Shown piece after piece: positions 33,979 through 42,156 of a stretch of 64,000 nt of DNA. Under the pieces are notes generated by a model. It did not search any database, was not told the origin of the DNA, and saw only the letters and a program-made list of their open reading frames with translations. Within the stretch, counting starts at the first letter, position 1; each line of letters begins with the position of its first letter. Origin of the DNA: Pleionea mediterranea (GTDB taxonomy: Bacteria > Pseudomonadota > Gammaproteobacteria > Enterobacterales > Kangiellaceae); NCBI RefSeq assembly GCF_003148745.1, contig NZ_QGGU01000002.1, positions 248,001 through 312,000 of the forward strand, given 5' to 3'. The translations under genes and the position numbers were made by a program.

Positions 33979-34953
33979 TTATAAATACCGACCGTGTGGC
34001 TCTTCAAAAGGTATCGCCGGACCGGATGGGATTATTCCTGTTGGATTAATGGTGTCATGACTGGCGTAATAATGGGTTTTAATGTGCGTCATATTTACTG
34101 TGTCTTTAATTCCTGACATTTGATACAACTCTTTTAAATAGCCCCAGATATGTTTGTAATCGAAAACTCGTTTGATATTGCATTTGAAATGCCCGACATA
34201 CACCGCATCAAATCGAACCAATGTGGTAAATAAACGCCAGTCAGCTTCTGTGATTTTATCACCGGTGAGATAACGGTTTTTCGCTAATATACCTTCTATT
34301 TTTTCTAAGGCATTAAATAAATCGGAGACGGCTTTTTCATAAACTTCCTGTTTTGTCGCGAAGCCTGCTTTATAAACACCATTGTTAATGTTGTGATACA
34401 CAAAGTCGTTTATATCATCAATTTTTTCACGTAATGGCTCTGGGTAAAAATCGCCTTCTGCAGCACCGACTTGATCAAACGCGGAATTAAACATTCGAAT
34501 AATTTCCGATGATTCATTACTGACAATGGTGTTACTTTTTTTATCCCAAAGCACCGGCACGGTAACACGACCAGTGTAGTCAGATTTAGCTGCGGTATAG
34601 ATCTGGTGCATATGTTCCGCATTGAATATGGGATCCTTTACCACACCGTCAAACGCCTTAAAACTCCAACCTTGTTCCAGCATATAGGGATTCACCACCG
34701 ACACATCAATAAGATCTTCAAGGCCTTTCAGTTTACGAAAAATCAAAGTGCGGTGTGCCCAGGGGCAGGCCAAAGAAACGTACAAGTGATAACGATTGGC
34801 TTCTGCTTTAAACCCCTCGTCGCCACTTGGGCCTGCGCTGCCATCGGAGGTTACCCAGCTGCGAAAGCCACTTTCTTCACGTTCAAACTTTCCGCCGGTC
34901 GAGTCGGTGTCGTACCACTTATCTTGCCATTGTCCATTCACTAATAAACCCAT
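33979..34953 (-). CDS. yqjG: Glutathionyl-hydroquinone reductase (YqjG/Xi-class GST)
   Basis: A 324-aa Xi-class glutathione transferase that removes glutathione from glutathionyl-hydroquinones. Motifs: N-terminal GLLVNGQWQDKWY, the catalytic Cys63 in SLACPWAHRTL, VVNPYMLEQGWSF, the tyrosine-bearing region and the C-terminal HYYASHDTINPTGIIPSGP. All are typical of YqjG/EcmA proteins and length is as expected. The gene has its own promoter region of about 470 bp upstream. It would protect against quinone adducts in the cytoplasm. Confidence 0.92.
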   Translation of the reverse strand: MGLLVNGQWQDKWYDTDSTGGKFEREESGFRSWVTSDGSAGPSGDEGFKAEANRYHLYVSLACPWAHRTLIFRKLKGLEDLIDVSVVNPYMLEQGWSFKAFDGVVKDPIFNAEHMHQIYTAAKSDYTGRVTVPVLWDKKSNTIVSNESSEIIRMFNSAFDQVGAAEGDFYPEPLREKIDDINDFVYHNINNGVYKAGFATKQEVYEKAVSDLFNALEKIEGILAKNRYLTGDKITEADWRLFTTLVRFDAVYVGHFKCNIKRVFDYKHIWGYLKELYQMSGIKDTVNMTHIKTHYYASHDTINPTGIIPSGPAIPFEEPHGRYL

Positions 34954-35422
34954 GTGAGCTCCTGTTGATTAAATGATTGTGCTCGAAAATTGAGAGTCGA
35001 TCGCAACAAAAAATGCCTATTCGTTGAGTTAAGTCATCTTGGTTTCAAGTATTAAGTGCAATTTAGAAGCCATCTCAAAAATATCGAGCACAGTATCAAT
35101 ATCGAGCGCAGTATCATCAAGTACTGCATTTATAAGATAGCTTCTAGTATAGGTAACTTGTGGTCAGGTTTGTATCGAGGCAGTCGATGGAATACAACGA
35201 ATTTCTCTCTGTTAACTCAAATCGGTGTTTTAGACGTATAACTGTTTTATTGTCAGCTAGTTTTTTTGTAGTCCTATCGCTTGTTTATATCAATGTTTGA
35301 TAGCTTGTATAGTCATGTTGTTCTGTGGCATAGCACTTTTTAGTGGATTTTAAGCGACGGCTACTGAAAACGCTGATTACCTGTATAATGCGATGTTTGT
35401 TACTTAAGAAAGGTTCAATTCC
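34954..35422. other. Non-coding region with an 18-bp tandem duplication
   Basis: Between two divergent genes. Two copies of an 18-bp unit (35080-35097 and 35098-35115, one mismatch) lie in tandem; each begins AATATCGAGC. Promoters for both flanking genes should be here, but none is close to consensus. A 61-codon frame in this region is not supported as a gene. Confidence 0.45.
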
Positions 35423-36406
35423 GTGACTCGAATCATTACAGTTTGTTTAAAACACTCGGTAAAGCAATTGGCTGAAAATGTTAAAGCATTGGCTATTTTC
35501 AATGTTATAGGCTTGAGCGCATTGAGTGTTGCGAGTGTTCAGGCAGAATCAATCTACGAAAAACCGGTTGAGTTTCCTGTCGTGAAGCCTCAGGTGGCTT
35601 ACAGCAAGGTTACCGAGCTTGAATTTCGTCGCCACAATGAAAAAATTAAATACGGCACCGATCCTTTGCAGTTTGGTTTGTTATGGAAACCTGCTGCTCC
35701 GATGAATAAACCATCGCAACAAACTAAAGCCACGGCCAACAATGCAAATGACAGCACGCTTACAAAACCGATCATCATTTTGATCCACGGCGGTTGCTGG
35801 TTAAGTGCGTTTGATATTGCCCATACTTATCCGCTGGCGACTCATTTGTCACAACAAGGCTATCCGGTGTATTCCCTTGAGTATCGTCGAACAGGCAACA
35901 AAGGTGGTGGATGGCCCGGCAGTTTTAATGATATTCAACAAGGCGTTCGGTCGCTAACAAAGTTATCGGAATTTAACCTTGATGTATCCCGCTATATTTT
36001 GATGGGGCATTCCGCAGGTGGGCATTTGGCTTTATTGGCGGCGAGTGATTTAAACAAACAACCATTAGTAGAAAGCAATTTAGTGGCTACGGTTGGCTTG
36101 GCAGCCATCACTGATATTGCGCAGTACGCTAAAGGGAGCAACTCCTGTCAAACCGCTACACCCAAGTTTATGGGTGGCAGCGTTGAAGAAAAAGCATTGG
36201 CGTATCAGGCGGCCAACCCAATCAATCACGACCTACCCGATAACGTTCACTTACTGATTGGTAATGCCGATTCCATTGTGCCTATGGATCAATCGAGCTT
36301 AAATAAAGCCCGAACAAAAATCATAAAAGACGCGGGGCATTTTGACTGGATCCATCCGGGGAGTCCTGCAATCAAGTCGCTGGTTACATTATTAAATACA
36401 TTTTAA
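35423..36406 (+). CDS. Secreted alpha/beta hydrolase, kynurenine-formamidase-like
   Basis: A 327-aa alpha/beta hydrolase with a GTG start and a signal-like N-terminus (AIFNVIGLSALSVASVQAES). The oxyanion motif is HGGCW, the nucleophile elbow GHSAGGH, the acid probably the Asp of IGNADSIVP and the base the His of DAGHFDWIHPG. HGGxW is the hallmark of the alpha/beta-hydrolase type arylformamidases (kynurenine formamidase) and of related esterases. The next gene, 94 bp downstream on the same strand, is kynureninase, which strongly supports hydrolysis of N-formylkynurenine. An exported formamidase would be unusual, so the signal should be checked; a general esterase is the alternative. Confidence 0.75.
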   Translation: MTRIITVCLKHSVKQLAENVKALAIFNVIGLSALSVASVQAESIYEKPVEFPVVKPQVAYSKVTELEFRRHNEKIKYGTDPLQFGLLWKPAAPMNKPSQQTKATANNANDSTLTKPIIILIHGGCWLSAFDIAHTYPLATHLSQQGYPVYSLEYRRTGNKGGGWPGSFNDIQQGVRSLTKLSEFNLDVSRYILMGHSAGGHLALLAASDLNKQPLVESNLVATVGLAAITDIAQYAKGSNSCQTATPKFMGGSVEEKALAYQAANPINHDLPDNVHLLIGNADSIVPMDQSSLNKARTKIIKDAGHFDWIHPGSPAIKSLVTLLNTF

Positions 36407-36499
36407 TGAGTTGCTCAACATCACAATGTAAATATTAGATAAACATACGACAAAACAGCAACAGAGATACAACGAAATCACAACAGGTAGGGCAGTACT

Positions 36500-37765
36500 G
36501 TGACAAAACAAGAAATTTTTTTTGACGATATCGAACGAATGGATGCGCAGGATCCTTTAGCAAATAAACAAAAAGAATTTTATTTGCCCGATAATAAAGT
36601 TTATCTCGATGGCAACTCATTAGGACCATTACCTTTGGTTGCCAAACAGCGGGCTAAAGAAGTCGTTGAGCAGCAGTGGGGCGATGATTTGATCACCAGC
36701 TGGAACCGTCATCAATGGATTGAACTGCCTACGAGTGTGGGTAGAAAAATTGCACCTTTAATTGGCGCCAATGTAAAGCCAGATTGCGCAAATCAGGTTA
36801 TCTGTTGCGACTCGGTATCGGTTAATATTTTTAAGCTGCTGGCGACCGCATTATCCATTAATTCAAACCGACATAAAATCTTGTCGCAGTCGGATAACTT
36901 TCCAACGGATCTCTATATGGCCCAGGGATTATCCCAGTTACTGGGTAATCAGCGCTGTGAACTGGTTGCTGTGGATGAAGCCAGTATCGAGTCATCCATC
37001 GACGATTCCATCGCGGTTTTATTGTTAACACAAATAAATTTTCGAACCGGGAAAGTTCACGACATCAAACGCATTACCGAGCTGGCCCATCAACACGGCG
37101 TGCTGGTTATATGGGATTTAGCTCATAGCGCGGGTGTAATACCTATTGAGCTTGATAACTGGAATGTGGATTTTGCCGTAGGCTGTGGCTACAAATATTT
37201 TAACGGTGGGCCTGGCGCGCCTGCTTTTATCTATGCGGCAGAACGTCATCATGCCAACATGCAACAACCATTATCAGGATGGATGGGGCATCAGTCTCCT
37301 TTTGAGTTTAATGCTAACTATCAAAGCGATGCCGGAATTAAACAATTCTTATGCGGCACACCGGCTGTGGTTTCCATGAGTTTGCTCGATGCGGCATTGG
37401 ATGTATTTAACGATGTCACCATAAATCAGATACGAGAAAAGTCATTAGCTCTGTCGGATTTATTTATTCGTCTGGTTAAACAACACGCTTGTCTCAAATC
37501 ACTGCAACTGATTACACCGTTAGAGCGCAATAATCGTGGCAGTCAATTAGCCTTTACTCATGATCAGGCATACGCCATTTGTCAGGCACTGATCGCCGAA
37601 GGCATTATTGCCGACTTTAGAGCGCCGAATATTTTAAGGGTTGGATTTTCGCCACTGTTTTTAAGTTTTAAAGATATTTATCGCAGTGTTGAAACGTTAA
37701 ATCGAATTGTCAGTGAGAAGATTTACGAGAATGAAATGTTTCAAGTACGTCAGGCTGTGACCTAG
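36500..37765 (+). CDS. kynU: Kynureninase
   Basis: PLP-dependent hydrolase splitting kynurenine into anthranilate and alanine. Family blocks: VYLDGNSLGPLPL, WGDDLITSWNRHQWIELP, the VIWDLAHSAGVIPIEL region with the PLP-binding Asp, GCGYKYFNGGPGAPAF with the Schiff-base Lys, and FLCGTPAVVSMSLLD. Length of 421 aa is normal. The start is a GTG at 36500 (MTKQEIFFDD). It is probably co-transcribed with the formamidase-like gene upstream. Tryptophan 2,3-dioxygenase, the first pathway enzyme, is not in the window. Confidence 0.94.
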   Translation: MTKQEIFFDDIERMDAQDPLANKQKEFYLPDNKVYLDGNSLGPLPLVAKQRAKEVVEQQWGDDLITSWNRHQWIELPTSVGRKIAPLIGANVKPDCANQVICCDSVSVNIFKLLATALSINSNRHKILSQSDNFPTDLYMAQGLSQLLGNQRCELVAVDEASIESSIDDSIAVLLLTQINFRTGKVHDIKRITELAHQHGVLVIWDLAHSAGVIPIELDNWNVDFAVGCGYKYFNGGPGAPAFIYAAERHHANMQQPLSGWMGHQSPFEFNANYQSDAGIKQFLCGTPAVVSMSLLDAALDVFNDVTINQIREKSLALSDLFIRLVKQHACLKSLQLITPLERNNRGSQLAFTHDQAYAICQALIAEGIIADFRAPNILRVGFSPLFLSFKDIYRSVETLNRIVSEKIYENEMFQVRQAVT

Positions 37766-37787
37766 AGTCAAAAAAATTCATTTGAAT

Positions 37788-37817
37788 CTCCTCACTTCCT
37801 TCATGGAAAGTGAGGAG
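37788..37817. terminator. Two-way terminator between kynU and the peroxiredoxin gene
   Basis: A 10-bp stem, CTCCTCACTT (37788-37797) with AAGTGAGGAG (37808-37817), between convergent genes. On the minus strand it is followed, after a few bases, by a T-rich run (complement of the A-run 37770-37776). Confidence 0.65.
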
Positions 37818-37826
37818 GTGATTAAC

Positions 37827-38357
37827 CTAGCTTTGGTAAGTTCCTCGAATCGGATAATCGTTTTCCTGAATAAATTTAATGCCCTGTAATAGACCATCAA
37901 TATTGGGTCGAGAGAAAGGGGCATTACTGATGTCAACAATTTGCACCTTGCCTTTATCATTAATGACAAAAATGGCCGGTTCTGCAAAAGGATGATCGGT
38001 TTCTTCTTTCGAATGGGGCTCAGAAATATATAGCCCTAGTTGTTTCATTTGATCCACCGTTAAACCGTAGGCGACAGGGAAGGTAATTTCAGTACGTTTA
38101 ACCTGCTCACTGGCCTGTTGCAAACTGTCTGCAGAAATAGCTATTAAGTCAGTTTTTAAATCGTAGAACTTCTGTTTTTTCTGTTCCAGTTCTTTCAATT
38201 GTTTGTCACAAATTGGGCAGTGCTGTCCGCGATAAACCACGACCACTCGCCATTGATTATCTTGCTCTGGCTCAGCCAGGTTGGAGACACTTTGATTGAC
38301 TTTTTGTACGGTTAATTCTGGAAAGGTATCGCCAGAAGTGAACTTAGTATTTGGCAT
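37827..38357 (-). CDS. AhpC/TSA-family peroxiredoxin-like protein
   Basis: A 176-aa thioredoxin-fold protein. The active site reads RGQHCPICDKQLKELE, a CxxC placed where peroxiredoxins of the AhpC/TSA 'Prx-like 2' type have the peroxidatic Cys. ISADSLQQASEQVKRTEITF and FPVAYGL are typical of that group. No signal peptide, so cytoplasmic. Substrate is unknown; it probably reduces peroxides with thioredoxin. It is convergent with kynU. The start is an ATG at 38357. Confidence 0.85.
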   Translation of the reverse strand: MPNTKFTSGDTFPELTVQKVNQSVSNLAEPEQDNQWRVVVVYRGQHCPICDKQLKELEQKKQKFYDLKTDLIAISADSLQQASEQVKRTEITFPVAYGLTVDQMKQLGLYISEPHSKEETDHPFAEPAIFVINDKGKVQIVDISNAPFSRPNIDGLLQGIKFIQENDYPIRGTYQS

Positions 38358-38706
38358 ATCAAGCTCCTGTTTCTATTGCCGATGTGTCGCTTGTCGATGA
38401 ATGTCATTACTGTTTTAGTGCCAACGTAACGCTTAGTACAGCCAGAAATTGTCTCATGATATTAAGTTTTGCGATGGACATTCTAACTGATGTTCATTAT
38501 AGGATTGTGCTGATATTGAAAAATTTCAAGGTCTGGTGTTAATTCTTTGGTTGGCAAAGCTTATAAAAACAAATTTTTTTATAAGCTTTTAAGCATTAAA
38601 AGGGACGTGTATTTGCGGTAGTCTTAGATTAAGCCATAATTAAAATAAGTACTTTCACTTATTCCAATTATATCAAGTGAGTTAACGATTGGTTTAGGAG
38701 ACGTTT
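38358..38706. other. Divergent intergenic region with a 14-bp perfect hairpin
   Basis: The hairpin arms are 38556-38569 and 38576-38589, loop CAAATT, stem AAAGCTTATAAAAA. It resembles a bidirectional terminator, but it lies between two divergently transcribed genes, where none is needed. No small ORF with good support; a small RNA ending at the hairpin is possible. Confidence 0.5.
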
Positions 38707-39258
38707 ATGAGCGCCCGTGTATTGCGACTCGACAAAGCCGGTTTTCCCATGGAATGGATTGGCATTGAGCAGGCTGCCTGCTTTTATGTGAAAAATCAGG
38801 TGCTATGGAGCCTTGGAAATATTAATTGGACACTGCATGGTGGTATCAGTCGGTTAACGGGCAAACAATCGCTGCTTTCCATTGCCCCTGTTATTGCGGT
38901 TGACGGTCAAGTTTATCCAAAAAGCCACAGACCTCCGCCATTAACGAATACCGCTTTATTCGCACGTGATCATCACTTGTGCATGTATTGTGGCGATAAG
39001 TTTTCTAAGTCTCTTTTAACACGGGATCATATTAAACCTCGCGCGCAAGGCGGGAGTGATGTCTGGAGCAATTGTGTTGCCGCCTGTCGGCGTTGTAATA
39101 ACTTGAAAGGATGTCGCACACCAGAGCAGGCTAATATGCCGTTGTTAGCCATTCCATTTAAGCCTAATAAATTTGAATATATGGTGTTAGCCAATCGAAA
39201 CATACTGGTGGATCAAATGGATTATTTGGCGAAGGGATTTGTAAAATTTAGCGCTTGA
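38707..39258 (+). CDS. HNH endonuclease
   Basis: A 183-aa protein of the stand-alone HNH type common in proteobacteria. The zinc knuckle is formed by CMYCGDKF and CRRCNNLKG, and the HNH signature runs through [22 protein letters not shown] and the Asn of CNNLKG. The C-terminal part, [16 protein letters not shown], is typical of this group. Such genes usually stand alone in the core genome; a DNA repair or nicking role is supposed but the substrate is unknown. Start: ATG 38707 after TTAGGAGACG. Confidence 0.88.
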   Translation: MSARVLRLDKAGFPMEWIGIEQAACFYVKNQVLWSLGNINWTLHGGISRLTGKQSLLSIAPVIAVDGQVYPKSHRPPPLTNTALFARDHHLCMYCGDKFSKSLLTRDHIKPRAQGGSDVWSNCVAACRRCNNLKGCRTPEQANMPLLAIPFKPNKFEYMVLANRNILVDQMDYLAKGFVKFSA

Positions 39259-39372
39259 ATCACTGCAACATGAACATTAATACGAACAGTAGATGTTGAT
39301 TATTGCAGCTAAAAATCAGTGATTTTCGACAAAATAACCTTAACGGGTATGAGCCGTTACTATTTTTAATAG

Positions 39373-40071
39373 TTAAAAAATGCCTTCAGCCATTGCCTTA
39401 GCGATTGCTTGTGCTCGATTGACCACATTAAGTTTTCGATAGATGTTTTGTAGATGGAATTTTACAGTGCGTTCTGAAATACCAACAATAACACCTGTTT
39501 CCCAACATCCCTTTCCTTGTGCAACCCAGTTTAAGACTTCTTTTTCTCTAGGCGTCAGGCTGGTTGGTTTAGATTTGCCAGAATCGACACGGGAAAATGC
39601 TTCATTAATATAAGGTATTAGCTGATTCATTACTTCTGTGGCTGACTTTGATGTTGTGGCATTTTCTTTTTCAGAAACAAGACAAAATTGTCGATTACTG
39701 AGATTGCCAAAGCAACCAACATTGATGCTAGTGTCTTTAGTAACCTGTTTATTGGTTGATTTTGAGCAGCAGTGCTTTTTATTAGTGTGTGATTTAGATT
39801 GTTTTGAAGGGGTTGAAGAATTTGCTGATGAAAAGGGAGTGTCAAAATTTATATTGGGTGCTGTTTTTTTATGGTTATTACAGTAAAGAACTTTTACATC
39901 ATCATTTTGAAAAACTTGATGACTCACGGATTGGATAGAGTTCTCTAAGGCATCAATGTTATCAACGGTTTTACAGTTGAAGATGAATTTTATTAAGTCA
40001 ACGAGTGTACTTTTTGATAGATTGTCGAGAGACTCCAATTCCTTTGGACTCATGGCTTTTACATTATTCAT
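39373..40071 (-). CDS. LuxR-type regulator with cysteine-pair insert
   Basis: A 232-aa protein. The C-terminal 65 residues are a LuxR/FixJ helix-turn-helix (TPREKEVLNWVAQGKGCWET, then GISERTVKFHLQNIYRKLNV). The N-terminal 170 residues do not match a receiver or autoinducer domain that I recognise; the start looks like a degenerate GAF-like helix pair and then a low-complexity Ser/Lys stretch with Cys101-Cys102 (KKHCCSKS) plus Cys33, 64, 120 and 130. Vicinal thiols are typical arsenite ligands, so it may be the arsenic sensor of the island, which has no ArsR. It is 216 bp downstream of the flavoprotein gene, on the same strand and at the island edge. Confidence 0.75.
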   Translation of the reverse strand: MNNVKAMSPKELESLDNLSKSTLVDLIKFIFNCKTVDNIDALENSIQSVSHQVFQNDDVKVLYCNNHKKTAPNINFDTPFSSANSSTPSKQSKSHTNKKHCCSKSTNKQVTKDTSINVGCFGNLSNRQFCLVSEKENATTSKSATEVMNQLIPYINEAFSRVDSGKSKPTSLTPREKEVLNWVAQGKGCWETGVIVGISERTVKFHLQNIYRKLNVVNRAQAIAKAMAEGIF

Positions 40072-40287
40072 GCGATATATCCCTATTGCTCTTGTCTATT
40101 TGCTTCTCAGAATTCACCAAAATATTTGTTAAGTACATTGTGAAAAAATGTATAAGAAATAATCGTTAACAATCAGTCTATATGATGTTTTACATAGGTA
40201 TCAAGATTATTAACGTTTTTATCTCAACATAATTGATTTTAGTTTAAATATTTTTAAAGGTATTACTTTTAGCAATATAAAGGTGAT

Positions 40288-41625
40288 TCAGGAGCAACAA
40301 CTCACTGCTGATTTTGAGGCTGTAGATGTCTGACCAGATTGTTCTGTTGCGGTACCACAGCAACCACCATCACCACATCCACTGCCGCATATTCCATCGT
40401 CAGGGTATGAGAATTTAATTTCTTGAGCGGCTTTTATATCGCCTGAAAAATAAGATGCAATTGATCGAACTTGTTCAAACCCAGACATCAGAAAAAAGTT
40501 TGGGGCTCGACCATGACTTTTTGAACCAATTATAAAAAAATCAGGTTCGGGATGTTGAAGTGCTGTATAACCATGAGGTTGTGGTATTGCTTCGCCAGTT
40601 TTTTTAGCTTCGTTGATTAGGTTGGCTACACCCTTCGGTGATTCATATTGATGATCCATTGATATTTGAAGTTCTTTAATAAAATTAAGATCAGGCTGTG
40701 AGCCCGTGCAGGCAATAATTTGGTCGCATTCAATTTTTGATACGGCGTTATATCGCAAACCTTTTATAAATGTTTTACCAAAGTCAGTATTTATTATTTC
40801 TGAGATATAAAAGCTGTCTAAAACACGTAGTTTATTAAGCTTTACCGCTTGATTAATCGAATTATTTAAATTGTTTCTTTCAGGTAATAGGCTAGGTCGG
40901 CACCCCTGTTCGCTTTGAATTGTCTGGTTGGCTCTGTACAGCCAGGTGATGCGCATCGCAGGATTCGATTCATGAATTTTTAACAAGTTTAAAATTACAT
41001 TAATGGCCGAATGACCACTTCCCACTACCACGGTATCATTATTGATGTAACGTTTTTTATCTTTTGATAATACGTCGGGAATACCATAAACAATATTATT
41101 GTTTTTTCCCTCACCTATTGCTGTATAACCATTGCCACCAATCGGGTTGGGTGTTTGCCAGGTTCCCGATGCATCAACGACACCTCTTGCGTATATTATC
41201 TGTGCTTGGCCATCGGGTAATGTCACTGTTACTTCAAATGGTGTTTCTGATTGTCGATTTTGATATTTGCTTTGGTTAAACCGGGATACCTGAACAACTT
41301 TATGAGAGTATCGAATTTTGTTTTGAATACTAGGTATTTCTGATAAAGGTTTAAGATACGCATCAATCATATCCTGCCCCGTTGGAAAGTCACTCATATT
41401 GGGTTCTTGCCAATTATTCTTCTTCAAAAGCTCTGTTGCAATTGTATCTATATTTAATGCCCAGGAGGAAAACATTTTAATATGAGACCACTGCTGAAGC
41501 GATGTCCCTACCGTTTCACCGGCTTCAAACACTAAAAAATCTTGTTGGTGATGAGTAAGGTGTGCAGCCATGGCAAGACCAATAGGTCCAGCACCAATAA
41601 TAATGATTGGGAATTGACTGCTCAT
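40288..41625 (-). CDS. Flavin-dependent monooxygenase with Cys-rich tail (ArsO-like)
   Basis: A 445-aa FAD/NADPH enzyme. The FAD Rossmann motif is IIIIGAGPIGLAMAAHL at the N-terminus and the NADPH motif VVVGSGHSAINVIL near 200. The arrangement WSHIKMFSSWALNID and GVVDASGTWQTPNP suits the flavin monooxygenase/ArsO-like group rather than a disulfide reductase; no redox CxxC lies near the flavin. The last ~35 residues carry six Cys (CGSGC, GGCCG, SCCS), an extension that looks like the tail of the ArsM in the same operon. It overlaps the SufU gene by 4 bp (ATGA). A role in oxidising or activating bound organoarsenicals is inferred. Confidence 0.75.
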   Translation of the reverse strand: MSSQFPIIIIGAGPIGLAMAAHLTHHQQDFLVFEAGETVGTSLQQWSHIKMFSSWALNIDTIATELLKKNNWQEPNMSDFPTGQDMIDAYLKPLSEIPSIQNKIRYSHKVVQVSRFNQSKYQNRQSETPFEVTVTLPDGQAQIIYARGVVDASGTWQTPNPIGGNGYTAIGEGKNNNIVYGIPDVLSKDKKRYINNDTVVVGSGHSAINVILNLLKIHESNPAMRITWLYRANQTIQSEQGCRPSLLPERNNLNNSINQAVKLNKLRVLDSFYISEIINTDFGKTFIKGLRYNAVSKIECDQIIACTGSQPDLNFIKELQISMDHQYESPKGVANLINEAKKTGEAIPQPHGYTALQHPEPDFFIIGSKSHGRAPNFFLMSGFEQVRSIASYFSGDIKAAQEIKFSYPDDGICGSGCGDGGCCGTATEQSGQTSTASKSAVSCCS

Positions 41626-42125
41626 AGTGCTGTTACCTTAAGTGAGTGTTTATAGCGTTCTTCAATAGCAATGTTGCTTTTTGAGTCGTCATGGATAACC
41701 TTGATCGCATAAAGCAGAGTTGTCCAGGATAAGATCGCACACTCAATGCGGGAGGGCACTTCGACAATGCGACCGAATACGGTCAGTTTATTCAGACGTT
41801 TTCTGTCGGCTGGAGTCAGGACTTGATCATCAACCATGTTTAAAAATAATCTAGCCAATGTATCTGCGTCTGTAATGGATTTATGTTTGATGGCTTCTGT
41901 CATCATTGAAGACGAAGCTTTGCAAACAGCGCAGCAGGCATCACTGTCAAAGGCGATATCCTCAATCCTGTTATTATCAACTTTTAGATAAAGCGTCATA
42001 TGATCACCGCATATAGGACTGTCCCCTTGTAATTCATGAGTTGCGTTTTCCATCTTTCTAAAATTGGAAGGGTTTCTTCCATGCAAAAGAATGTCGCTTT
42101 GATACAAAATTAAACTATTACTCAT
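41622..42125 (-). CDS. SufU/NifU-type sulfur-transfer scaffold protein
   Basis: A 167-aa protein of the SufU (IscU-like) family. It keeps the opening LYQSDILLHGRNPSNFRKME and the zinc/cluster ligands Cys39 and Asp41 in SPICGD, Cys64 or 65 in DACCAVCKASSSMM, and Cys129 in RIECAILSW. The usual G-C-A-I-S motif has become D-A-C-C-A-V-C, adding two extra cysteines in the site. SufU is the zinc-dependent sulfur acceptor of SufS, mainly in Gram-positives. It is 31 bp downstream of the SufS gene. Its presence in an arsenic island suggests dedicated sulfur mobilisation rather than general Fe-S assembly (inference). Confidence 0.85.
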   Translation of the reverse strand: MSNSLILYQSDILLHGRNPSNFRKMENATHELQGDSPICGDHMTLYLKVDNNRIEDIAFDSDACCAVCKASSSMMTEAIKHKSITDADTLARLFLNMVDDQVLTPADRKRLNKLTVFGRIVEVPSRIECAILSWTTLLYAIKVIHDDSKSNIAIEERYKHSLKVTAL

Positions 42126-42156
42126 AACAAGATGCTTATTAATTAATCATGCCTGG

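Noticed and set aside
35056-35241. 61-aa ORF between yqjG and the formamidase-like gene
   Set aside because: No ribosome site, no recognisable domain, and half of it overlaps an 18-bp tandem repeat.
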